A stretch of 6,244 bases of DNA from Clostridiales bacterium. GTDB taxonomy: Bacteria > Bacillota > Clostridia > Lachnospirales > WQUN01. Below are positions 1 through 6,178 of this stretch, piece by piece; the stretch's first letter is position 1; every line of letters starts with the position of its first letter. Under the pieces are notes generated by a model. That model saw nothing but the letters and a program-made list of their open reading frames with translations. It was not told the DNA's origin and ran no database searches. Location: positions 1 through 6,244 of the forward strand of contig JAISZF010000056.1 of assembly GCA_031269415.1 (NCBI GenBank). Direction: 5' to 3'. Position numbers and translations under genes: made by a program.

Positions 1-244
1 ACCGACCGGAGGCGATCTCCGTTGTTATCACGGGCATAGGCTGCGGATCGATATTGTCGAACCAGTGCGCCGCCGGAAGCGGCGTGTGCTTGCCCGGAAG
101 CGGCTCCGAACAGTCCCTGTAGGAGAACGGGCCAAGTGTTAGGTTAGGCGAGGGGACTCTCCATGTCCAGCCCTTACGCCTCGGACGGTAGTGTTCCAGA
201 TCCTTCAGGATCTCCTCTATGTCCAGCCTTTCGTCGTTCTTCAT
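1..244 (-). CDS. oraE: D-ornithine 4,5-aminomutase subunit E, N-terminal part (runs off left edge)
   Basis: This is the large, cofactor-binding subunit of the adenosylcobalamin- and PLP-dependent D-ornithine 4,5-aminomutase, a cytoplasmic enzyme that moves the terminal amino group of D-ornithine to give 2,4-diaminopentanoate. Only the first 81 codons are in the window. They read MKNDERLDIEEILKDLEHYR at the start, followed by a PRRKGWTWR motif, then GPFSYRD, LPAAHWFDNIDPQP and VITTEIASGR, which I recognise as the conserved OraE N-terminus. The cobalamin- and PLP-binding regions lie outside the window and cannot be checked. The ATG at 244-242 overlaps the oraS stop codon (ATGA), implying translational coupling of the two subunits. 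A strong GGGGGAGG ribosome binding site sits six bases upstream (251-258), inside the end of oraS. The identification is firm; completeness is unknown. Confidence 0.93.
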   Translation of the reverse strand, partial: MKNDERLDIEEILKDLEHYRPRRKGWTWRVPSPNLTLGPFSYRDCSEPLPGKHTPLPAAHWFDNIDPQPMPVITTEIASGR

Positions 245-606
245 CGCGTGCCTCCCCCAAACAGAGCGGCGGCTTCATCCCAAAGCCTTCCCTCGGCGAG
301 GGAAATCCCCGCGTCTTTAATGGAGAGATTTCTGCTTTTAGCCAGCCTGTATACGATATTTCCCGCGCCGTGCCCCAGCAAATTACGGGAAACAGCTTCT
401 TCCACAATGGGCTTGGCCTCTAGGGAGGAAAACCCCATCCTGAGAAGAATCGACCTCTCAACGGACGGCGAGGTGTTCTCATAACCCAGAGTAAGGAGCG
501 GATCCACTATCTTTTCGGCCAAAGACCAGAAGTGATCGCGCAGTTCCCCAGCGCTCATGCCTTTGAGGTGTTCGCGCCGGGTTTCAAAATCATCGGCTCT
601 CTTCAA
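241..606 (-). CDS. oraS: D-ornithine 4,5-aminomutase subunit S
   Basis: This is the small subunit (121 residues, the usual size) of D-ornithine 4,5-aminomutase, which pairs with OraE to isomerise D-ornithine to 2,4-diaminopentanoate. Family-typical stretches are visible: MKRADDFETRREHLKGMSAGEL at the start (split here as MKRADDFETRR and EHLKGMSAGEL), FWSLAEKIVDPLL near residues 26-38, SPSVERSILLRMGFSS near 46-61 and LLGHGAGNIVYRLA near 76-89. There is no membrane segment or signal peptide. The start is TTG at 606-604. It is supported by a near-perfect AGGAGGG site six bases upstream, and no in-frame ATG exists close by. The gene follows ortB directly, with the ribosome binding site starting at the base after the ortB stop, and its own stop overlaps the oraE start. 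It is therefore the fourth gene of one operon. Confidence 0.93.
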   Translation of the reverse strand: MKRADDFETRREHLKGMSAGELRDHFWSLAEKIVDPLLTLGYENTSPSVERSILLRMGFSSLEAKPIVEEAVSRNLLGHGAGNIVYRLAKSRNLSIKDAGISLAEGRLWDEAAALFGGGTR

Positions 607-612
607 ATGCTT

Positions 613-619
613 CCCTCCT
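613..619 (-). promoter_or_regulatory. Ribosome binding site deciding the TTG start of oraS
   Basis: The minus strand reads TAAAGGAGGGAAGCATTTG. The first three bases are the ortB stop, AGGAGGG is the Shine-Dalgarno sequence, and TTG lies six bases further on. This spacing fixes the unusual TTG start of oraS. Confidence 0.85.
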
Positions 620-2020
620 TTACGGCGTATTCAGCGTTTTAAGTACATATTCTACGTCCGTGCGGGTTTCCACAGCTAAAAATTCTATGTCCCCATCGGA
701 GAGATCCCGGTCGGCGGCGTCTTTCGCGTGCCGGATAAGCGACGCCCGGAGTTTGTTCAGATCGATCTCACGCGCCTGAATCATGCCCGGATCATCCGGG
801 AGGATGATGCTTTGCCCTGGAATTTCATCGTTTGGATCCCCGAAAGCGACCTCTATGCCGTTTTTCCTGGCGAATGAAAGCTGCGGCGAAACATGCTTGC
901 CCGCGCCGGTGTATTCCGTTTCCTGAGCCACGATGACGGAATCTTCGGGAAGCTCCCTCGCCAGCGCGAACGCCGCGGCCAGCGATGTGTTTCCGGCGGG
1001 TCCGCGTTCAAGACCTTCCAAGTTAGCCAGAAGCTCGGTCATATAGAATACCTCGCCCTGATTCACTGAAACGTAACGATCCATATAGCGCAGGGGCCTC
1101 GCGGCTGAGCGGGGGACATCCGATCTGTCGGGCCATGTGGCAAACGGGATCCCGAAACCGGTATGTCCTGTTGTGAAAGACTTTTTATTGAAATTCGTAT
1201 CCGAAGCCATGTGCAACCCTGCCAGATTCACGGACGCGCCTATAACCCGCGTCTCGCAGCCCGCTTTGAGCAGCCCTCTGGCGGTTCCCGTCAGATTTCC
1301 GCCCCCGGCGTTGGTGCATACGACGGCGTCGGGGCCGCGCCCGATTAAGGTGGTGAACTGTTCGGCTAACTCGATCCCCAGGGTTTCAATCCCGGCGACG
1401 CCGAACGGGGAATACAGGGAGGCGCTGAAATACCCAGTTTCTTCCAGCAGACGCAGCGAGAGATAGAACAGCTCCGGCCCCACCGTGCATTGTATAACCT
1501 CCGCGCCATAAGCCTCGCATTTTCGCGCCTTCTCGATGATCTCGGGCTGACCGGTCTTGCGCGAGTCGTAGCATTCCTGAACTATTACGCATTTCAGGCC
1601 GTTCGCGGCGGCTTGTGAGGCCACTGCCGCGCCGAAATTGCCGCTGGTCGCGGCGATCACGCCTTTGTAGCCGGCGCGTTTGGCGTGATAGATCGCCGTT
1701 GCCGCCCTTCTGTCTTTGAAGCTTCCGGAGGGGTTGGCGGCTTCGTCTTTTATGAAGATCCGCGCTCCGGAACCGGGCGAGGAATATCGTCTCGCCAGTT
1801 CCGTGAGATTTCTAAGCTCTATTATTGGGGTATTTCCAACCGAGGCGTTAGACTGAACCTCTCGAATCTTGTCCGGCGTATATCCGGTGCTTTCCATCAT
1901 GGCCTCATAGTCGAATACCACGCCGCCGCGCTCGAACTTTGAGAAGTCTATGCCCGCCGAGGTGAAGATGATCTCCGGCCTGCGGCTCATGACCCCGTCG
2001 TAACTCATGTCTTTAGCCAC
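620..2020 (-). CDS. ortB: 2-amino-4-oxopentanoate thiolase, beta subunit
   Basis: This is the PLP-dependent subunit of 2-amino-4-ketopentanoate thiolase, which with OrtA and CoA cleaves 2-amino-4-oxopentanoate to acetyl-CoA and D-alanine. The protein is a fold-type II PLP enzyme related to threonine synthase and diaminopropionate ammonia-lyase. Numbered from the GTG at 2020, it shows a KDMSYDGVMSRR start, the PLP lysine in NPSGSFKDRR (K102), the substrate/cofactor loop ATSGNFGAAV (about 124-133), the phosphate-binding glycine loop TNAGGGNLTG (about 236-245) and GPAGNTSLAAA (about 340). It is 466 residues and apparently complete. The open frame reaches a GTG at 2029 (469 residues). I prefer the GTG at 2020 because GGTGA lies five bases upstream, but this choice is not certain. 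Its start overlaps the end of ortA by eight bases. Confidence 0.94.
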   Translation of the reverse strand: MAKDMSYDGVMSRRPEIIFTSAGIDFSKFERGGVVFDYEAMMESTGYTPDKIREVQSNASVGNTPIIELRNLTELARRYSSPGSGARIFIKDEAANPSGSFKDRRAATAIYHAKRAGYKGVIAATSGNFGAAVASQAAANGLKCVIVQECYDSRKTGQPEIIEKARKCEAYGAEVIQCTVGPELFYLSLRLLEETGYFSASLYSPFGVAGIETLGIELAEQFTTLIGRGPDAVVCTNAGGGNLTGTARGLLKAGCETRVIGASVNLAGLHMASDTNFNKKSFTTGHTGFGIPFATWPDRSDVPRSAARPLRYMDRYVSVNQGEVFYMTELLANLEGLERGPAGNTSLAAAFALARELPEDSVIVAQETEYTGAGKHVSPQLSFARKNGIEVAFGDPNDEIPGQSIILPDDPGMIQAREIDLNKLRASLIRHAKDAADRDLSDGDIEFLAVETRTDVEYVLKTLNTP

Positions 2021-2318
2021 GTTCGTCACCGCCGTAGAGTATATTTCTGGCCTGATCGCCTATCCGAAGGAGTTCGTCCAGGAAGAAGCCATAGTCCAGT
2101 TGATACATGGGATTTGCTTCTTCCAGCAGACCTGACTCCAGGCGGCCTGTTCTGGTAATTACCGACGCTTCGCCGCCAAGCTCCGCGTCTTCGGTTAACC
2201 GGCCCTTAACCCACAGAGTAAACGGCGTGGCCTTTGTCTCCTCGGGCAAACGCCCGGTGCGCTCCTCCGGCTCAAGAAGCGTCTTTTTTATGGAAACCCA
2301 CTCGCCTTTTTTTATCAC
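2013..2318 (-). CDS. ortA: 2-amino-4-oxopentanoate thiolase, alpha subunit
   Basis: This is the small subunit of the thiolase that splits 2-amino-4-oxopentanoate with CoA into acetyl-CoA and D-alanine; the PLP-binding partner OrtB is encoded immediately downstream. The roughly 100-residue length, the IKKGEWVSI start, the EERTGRLPEETKATPF segment, the VKGRLTEDAELG stretch and the EANPMYQLDYG region are characteristic of OrtA. The frame is open to a GTG at 2327, one base after the ord stop (104 residues, MSSVIKKGEW). I prefer the GTG at 2318, giving MIKKGEWV, because an AGGTGA site at 2324-2329 precedes it by five bases, whereas nothing resembling a ribosome binding site precedes 2327. ord, ortA and ortB are packed with no spacer, so they are translated from one message. 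Confidence 0.9.
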   Translation of the reverse strand: MIKKGEWVSIKKTLLEPEERTGRLPEETKATPFTLWVKGRLTEDAELGGEASVITRTGRLESGLLEEANPMYQLDYGFFLDELLRIGDQARNILYGGDERG

Positions 2319-2327
2319 GGAACTCAC

Positions 2328-3392
2328 CTAATTGACAATTTTTTTAACAGGGTCGATAAGATCTCTAAAGTCGCCCATTATCGCCCTTGGAACCGGAATG
2401 TCTATCATGGTTTTAAGGCCGGGGGCCGCGTTTATTACATGAGGTATACAGTTTACAGCCATTGCTATGGTACCAACGCCGCCGCTTATCTCGGGGTTTA
2501 TGCGCATATTTACTTCCGGGCTTCCTTTTAGTATTATATAGTCACCCGTCTGGACGCCTCCATCTTCGGGCTCAATTTGCTGCGGGTGTTCCATGTTAAT
2601 GACAGCCTTGCCGTCTTTTAAGCCCCACCCGTGCATATCGACACCGCAGACGCTGCCAGCGGCGGCGAACCCATACGGAGATTTGCGATCAACACTTGTG
2701 ATTATAGGCGACGATTCCTGCTTAAAGGAGTCCACGCCGAGCCCTAGCGCGTCGGATATCATCCTGACGGATTCGGCGAACCCCACATGGCCGACGACGG
2801 AACCGTCTTCGCATTTACGGTTGAATTCTTCCGGCTCAAGCCCAACGCCCTGCTCGCGCATAACAGCCGCCCCGAACGGAGACAGGCTGTTGACTCTCTT
2901 GCAGGTTACGCTTTCAACGTCGGTCATACATCCGGACAGGCATATAGCCAGCAAATCCATCACAAGCCCGGGGTTGATGCCCGTGCCCAGTATGCTGACG
3001 CCGTTTTCCTTGGCGGCTTTGTCCAACTCCTTTGCGAGTTCCGGATGCTGTGCGGAGGGATAAGCCATTTCCTCGGCTATCGTGATAATATTAACGCCAT
3101 AAGACAGAACCTTAACCATTCTGTCAAAAGCTTTTTCCACAAAGGAGTCTGTCGTTATAACGCAGATGTCGCAGCATTTAGCGGACAGCACTTCCTCGAT
3201 TTTGTCTTTAACGATTACTTGCGGCCTATCCCCGCGTTCCAGTTCGAGGAGTTCGAAGATGTCTTTATTTACACGGTAGGGCCTTCTATCGCATACCCCT
3301 ACGATCTCCACGCCTTTTTTTGATAGAAGGGACTTCGCGATGCCGGAACCCATTGCCCCAAAGCCCCATATTACGACTTTTACAGTGTTCAA
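2328..3392 (-). CDS. ord: 2,4-diaminopentanoate dehydrogenase
   Basis: This NAD(P)-dependent enzyme oxidatively deaminates 2,4-diaminopentanoate, the product of ornithine aminomutase, to 2-amino-4-oxopentanoate. It has 354 residues. The N-terminus carries a Rossmann nucleotide-binding motif (VVIWGFGAMGSG, residues 6-17, with the GxGxxG glycines at 10, 12 and 15). GTGINPG follows near 136-142, and a dihydrodipicolinate reductase-like fold is expected for this family. It is the first gene of the operon, followed without gap by ortA. The start is TTG at 3392-3390, seven bases after an AAAGAGGG site. An ATG at 3399-3397 abuts that site with no spacing and is out of frame. A MerR-type promoter lies about 35 bases upstream. 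Neighbourhood and sequence agree, so the assignment is strong. Confidence 0.93.
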   Translation of the reverse strand: MNTVKVVIWGFGAMGSGIAKSLLSKKGVEIVGVCDRRPYRVNKDIFELLELERGDRPQVIVKDKIEEVLSAKCCDICVITTDSFVEKAFDRMVKVLSYGVNIITIAEEMAYPSAQHPELAKELDKAAKENGVSILGTGINPGLVMDLLAICLSGCMTDVESVTCKRVNSLSPFGAAVMREQGVGLEPEEFNRKCEDGSVVGHVGFAESVRMISDALGLGVDSFKQESSPIITSVDRKSPYGFAAAGSVCGVDMHGWGLKDGKAVINMEHPQQIEPEDGGVQTGDYIILKGSPEVNMRINPEISGGVGTIAMAVNCIPHVINAAPGLKTMIDIPVPRAIMGDFRDLIDPVKKIVN

Positions 3393-3399
3393 TATTCAT

Positions 3400-3407
3400 C
3401 CCTCTTT
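3400..3407 (-). promoter_or_regulatory. Ribosome binding site deciding the TTG start of ord
   Basis: AAAGAGGG on the minus strand lies seven bases before the TTG at 3392, a normal spacing. The out-of-frame ATG directly adjoining the site (3399-3397) has zero spacing and would give only a 37-codon frame, so TTG is the better start. Confidence 0.75.
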
Positions 3408-3434
3408 CAACTGTAATATAAACCTTATTATAAT
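3405..3434 (+). promoter_or_regulatory. Weak candidate promoter for the MerR gene
   Basis: TATAAT at 3429-3434 on the plus strand is a perfect -10 hexamer, and TTTCAA at 3405-3410 is a poor -35 with an 18-bp spacer. If real, it overlaps the ord promoter face to face, so one regulator site could control both directions. The AT-rich context makes chance matches likely. Confidence 0.3.
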
Positions 3435-3457
3435 GTGTATAGTTACAATAGAGTCAA
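3427..3457 (-). promoter_or_regulatory. ord operon promoter with 19-bp spacer (MerR type)
   Basis: The minus strand has TTGACT at 3457-3452 (-35) and a perfect TATAAT at 3432-3427 (-10), separated by 19 bases instead of the optimal 17. Promoters activated by MerR-family proteins characteristically have such 19-20 bp spacers, which the regulator untwists. A MerR-family gene diverges directly from this promoter. Transcription would start near 3420, giving a leader of about 28 nt to the ord TTG. Both hexamers are read directly from the sequence; the activation mechanism is inferred. Confidence 0.75.
3431..3450. promoter_or_regulatory. Imperfect dyad inside the ord promoter spacer, likely MerR operator
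   Basis: On the plus strand, TAATGT (3431-3436) and ACAATA (3445-3450) form an inverted repeat with five of six positions matching and an 8-bp centre. The 20-bp dyad fills the stretch between the -35 and -10 boxes of the ord promoter, exactly where MerR-family dimers bind. The nearby MerR-type gene is the obvious candidate ligand. The repeat is visible but imperfect; binding is inferred. Confidence 0.55.
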
Positions 3458-3530
3458 CATATATTACAAAAAAAAGTATGAATCATTCAAAGTAATTGAT
3501 AAATTATTAACGATTATCCGTTTTTTTTTG

Positions 3531-4365
3531 ATGGGGGGCAAAGCCAATCCAATACTATTCAATAGGCCAAACAGCCAAACTGTTCAATATAACTGTTCAG
3601 ACCCTGCGTTTTTACGAAAAAATGGGTCTGATAGAGCCTGCGCATATAAACATGAAAACGGGATACCGTTTTTATACCCAGGAACAATTTCATCGCATCG
3701 ACAGGATACATTATCTCAAAAGTCTGGGACTCCAGTTGAAAGAAATTAAAAATATTATGGCGGCCGGGCAGGTAGACAGGCTTCAGTATTTTCTGAGAAA
3801 GAACCTGGCAAGCAGGCAAAAAGATATGGATAATTTAAAAGAGCAGATTTCCGATCTGAAATGGTACATCGAATACTTTGCCTACATGGATAATTTGAAC
3901 CCTAACAGCCCGCCGCGGGTATCGCGTTTGGAGGAACGCTTCATTCTCAAAGCGCCGTGTGATCCGCGGGAGCCTTTTACGGACATAGAGCTGCGCCTCA
4001 CAAAGCTGCGCAGCTTGGATGAGTTCAAGTCGCTGCGATATAGAAGGCACTACGGATTTATGATAGACTTCACGGACATGATGAATCAGCATTTCACACC
4101 GACAGCCGCGTATATATTCCTTAAAATGAAGCCTGATTTTGAATCTCAATATATAGACACTCTGCCGGAAGGGTTGTATTTGTGCTTTACGGCGCGGCCG
4201 CGTTTGGATTTATGGAATTCGGGCGAAGTGCGGGAATTCTTTAACACCGGCGAATTCACCCCGGTTTTCGCCGTGGCGAACGAGTATGAGGACAATTTAG
4301 TTGAATACACCGCTACGCCTTATGAGGCGCAGATCTATCTGAGGCCTAAGACTGGGGGAAACTGA
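3531..4365 (+). CDS. MerR-family transcriptional regulator with effector-binding domain; frame broken at a G6 run after the start
   Basis: This is a DNA-binding activator of the MerR/BmrR type. The continuous frame from 3532 reads an intact helix-turn-helix and wing: YYSIGQTAKLFNITVQTLRF, then YEKMGLIEPAHINMKTGYRF and YTQEQFHRIDRIHYLKSLG. A long dimerisation helix follows (about 75-120), then a C-terminal region resembling the GyrI-like ligand-binding domain. The frame has no ATG, GTG or TTG before the helix-turn-helix. The ATG at 3531 is off by one base and would join the frame if the following G6 run (3533-3538) were G5, giving 277 residues, close to BmrR (about 278). The first in-frame ATG, at 3622, would remove the recognition helix and abolish DNA binding. 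An alternative is ATC at 3547 as a non-standard start, with the G run as ribosome binding site. The gene diverges from ord and is the likely operon regulator; its effector is unknown. Confidence 0.82.
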
Positions 4366-4391
4366 ATGTTGCCTTTTCCGGTAGTACAAAC

Positions 4392-4427
4392 ATGCCCGCT
4401 TCCGCCGCAATATGCGGAAGCGGGCAT
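4392..4427. terminator. Perfect 14-bp hairpin between convergent genes
   Basis: The arm at 4392-4405 (ATGCCCGCTTCCGC) is perfectly complementary to 4414-4427, with an 8-base loop. It lies 26 bases after the MerR stop and 24 bases after the alr stop on the other strand, so it could end transcription from both sides. Neither side has a proper T tract (plus strand continues AAACGCG; minus strand continues GTTTGTACT). It may act as a weak terminator or as a 3' RNA-stabilising structure. The hairpin is certain; the function is inferred. Confidence 0.65.
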
Positions 4428-4451
4428 AAACGCGTTCAAACGCCATTAATC

Positions 4452-6098
4452 CTAAAGCATATTCACATAGCATGTTTCCCAATTTCGGAGATTATTTTTA
4501 TAATAGACCCGTGGAACCCTTCTCCCGACGGCGCAGAGGATCTCGTATGAAATAGTCCCCGCTATGCTCGCGAGATCATCGGAGGTTATGCGCTCCGCGC
4601 CGTCCTCGCCGATGATTGTGGCGCGATCCCCCGTTTTTACGCCGGGGATGTCCGTAACGTCGATCATGCACATATCCATGCATACGCGCCCTATCTGCGG
4701 CGCGCGTTTCCCGTGAACCAGTACCTCCATACGATTTGATAGGGTTCTGTGCAATCCGTCGGCGTAGCCGATCGGCAGCGCGGCGACGACGGTCTCACGG
4801 TCCGCGCGCCACGTTCGCCCGTATCCGATTGTCTCCGGCGGGCTTACAGTTACAGTCTTTACCTGAACTATCCTTGAGTATAGTGAAAGAACCGGCTTAA
4901 GCTCCGCATGGGCGCTCTCGCACGGGTTGGAGCCGTATAGCATGATGCCCGGCCTCACCATATCCAGGCGGGCGTCCGGGTGTGAGATAATCGCGGCGCT
5001 GTTTGACAGGTGGAGCAGGGGAGGGGTTACGCCGCGCTGCCTAAGGGCGTCGATCAGTTTCATAAAAAGCGTCAGTTGGCCTGACGTGAAGCCGCGCTCG
5101 CCGTCCATGTCGGCGGCGGCTAAATGGGAGAACGCGCCCTTAAGGGAGAAGCACGGCATTTTAGCGATCGCGGCCGCTTGCTCGGCGGCGGAGCCCGGCC
5201 TTAGGCCGATTCTGCCCATGCCAGTGTCAAACTTGAGTTGAACGCCGATTATTTTTTCCTTCAAGCGCGCGGCGTAGGCTTCGGCAAAGTATGGATCCCC
5301 GACGGTGATATCTATATTGTTCGCGGATAATTCCTCGACCCAGACGGGATCAGTCGCGCCGAGGATGAGGATCGGCGCTTTTATACCGTGCCGCCGGAGC
5401 TGCAGAGCCTCTTCCGCGGTGGCGACCGCGAACCTGTCCGCACCGGCTTCAGTTAAGGCTTCCGCCGCCGGAATTGCCCCGTGCCCATACGCGTCGGCTT
5501 TTATGACGCATAGAACCTTACTCCCCCGCGCGAGAAGGCGCGCCTGATTATAGTTGAAGACCAGATTGTCCAAATTGATTTCCGCCCAGGTGCGGGCCTC
5601 CGAGGTTCGCGTTGGAATCACATCCTTTGGAAATTGTGTGAAGTCAATGCTTAGGCCGTCAAATACTGTGGATTTGACATTATCATTAAATGTATAATCA
5701 TAAAACGCGAATTCATCAGATGTATTGTCGTACACCGTTATCTTTTTCTTAATGGGATCCACGATCCAATATTCTTTTACGCCGAATGTGATATAAGCGT
5801 TTAGCTTTTTGACATAATCGTTTAAGGAGTTAGATTTACTTACAATTTCAACGACAAGATCCGGCGGGCCATAGACACCATCAAGTTTTCTCTTCATTTT
5901 ATTACATACGACCATCAAATCCGGAACAAACACATTGTTGCAGATTGGAGAGGATAAGGCGTATTTTTTAGTGTCAAATAAATAAAGATCAAATGGGGCG
6001 TGATATACTTTACATCCTTTATCTGTAAAATAAGCTTTTAATATCGCGTCAATAAATTCTGATAAATCATAATGTATTTCATTGGGAGAGGCCATCAT
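4452..6098 (-). CDS. alr: Uma2-family nuclease-fold domain fused to alanine racemase
   Basis: This 548-residue protein has two parts. Residues 1 to about 158 are a Uma2 (DUF820) domain with PD-(D/E)XK-type signatures: VPDLMVV (D60), GPPDLVVEIVS (E84), a lysine pair at 97-98 and GVKEYWIVDP. Residues about 160-548 are a complete PLP-dependent alanine racemase, which interconverts L- and D-alanine. VIKADAYGHG carries the PLP lysine K200, DTGMGRIGLR the conserved arginine, and ETIGYGRTW the catalytic tyrosine Y426. The K-Y distance of 226 equals that of the Geobacillus enzyme (K39, Y265). The racemase looks active: all key residues are present. An ATG at 6098 with GGAG eight bases upstream could start translation, but homology continues upstream (see 6099-6162). 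GC falls from about 60 % in the racemase part to about 35 % in the Uma2 part. It converges on the MerR gene. Substrate specificity for alanine rather than ornithine is inferred from family likeness. Confidence 0.88.
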   Translation of the reverse strand: MMASPNEIHYDLSEFIDAILKAYFTDKGCKVYHAPFDLYLFDTKKYALSSPICNNVFVPDLMVVCNKMKRKLDGVYGPPDLVVEIVSKSNSLNDYVKKLNAYITFGVKEYWIVDPIKKKITVYDNTSDEFAFYDYTFNDNVKSTVFDGLSIDFTQFPKDVIPTRTSEARTWAEINLDNLVFNYNQARLLARGSKVLCVIKADAYGHGAIPAAEALTEAGADRFAVATAEEALQLRRHGIKAPILILGATDPVWVEELSANNIDITVGDPYFAEAYAARLKEKIIGVQLKFDTGMGRIGLRPGSAAEQAAAIAKMPCFSLKGAFSHLAAADMDGERGFTSGQLTLFMKLIDALRQRGVTPPLLHLSNSAAIISHPDARLDMVRPGIMLYGSNPCESAHAELKPVLSLYSRIVQVKTVTVSPPETIGYGRTWRADRETVVAALPIGYADGLHRTLSNRMEVLVHGKRAPQIGRVCMDMCMIDVTDIPGVKTGDRATIIGEDGAERITSDDLASIAGTISYEILCAVGRRVPRVYYKNNLRNWETCYVNML

Positions 6099-6162
6099 GT
6101 AGATAACTCCGTCAATTAATTCGTAACGGTTATCCGCCTTACCGTTTTTTTTTTTTTTCCAT
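6099..6162 (-). pseudogene. Displaced N-terminus of the Uma2 domain, broken at an A14 run
   Basis: Reading upstream from the ATG at 6098 in the same frame gives NGKADNRYELIDGVIY directly before MMASPNEIH. RYELIDGxIY followed by (M)SPxxxH is the conserved beginning of Uma2 proteins, so the domain really starts here. In this frame a stop at 6164-6162 is met with no start codon in between. An ATG at 6162-6160 followed by G and a run of 14 A (T14 at 6145-6158 on the plus strand) is out of frame by one base and yields only seven codons. With 13 A it would read MEKKKNGKADNRYELIDG and continue into the full fusion protein. No ribosome binding site precedes this ATG; a T7 run does. Confidence 0.78.
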
Positions 6163-6178
6163 TAAAAAAATTTAAAGA

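Noticed and set aside
2593..3323. Two plus-strand open frames of 156 and 178 codons opposite ord
   Set aside because: They lie antisense to a confidently identified gene and show no family features; GC-rich codon bias makes such shadows common.
3435..3749. Plus-strand open frame of 104 codons starting before the MerR gene
   Set aside because: It has no recognisable protein features and overlaps the real MerR helix-turn-helix in another frame; its only relevance is that it shares the ATG at 3531.
4927..5547. Plus-strand open frames opposite the alanine racemase
   Set aside because: Low-complexity Ser/Ala/Arg-rich translations opposite a clear racemase, so treated as shadows.
4452..6098. Racemase being a dedicated ornithine racemase (orr)
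   Set aside because: The known clostridial ornithine racemase is a shorter protein of a different subgroup, whereas this one has the full two-domain alanine racemase layout with the C-terminal catalytic tyrosine; only relaxed specificity remains possible.
6125..6158. Terminator-like hairpin (AACGGT/ACCGTT, 10-base loop) followed by T14 on the plus strand
   Set aside because: The bases encode the conserved Uma2 N-terminus on the minus strand, and no plus-strand gene ends here, so the stem is probably coincidental and the T run is the A14 coding tract.
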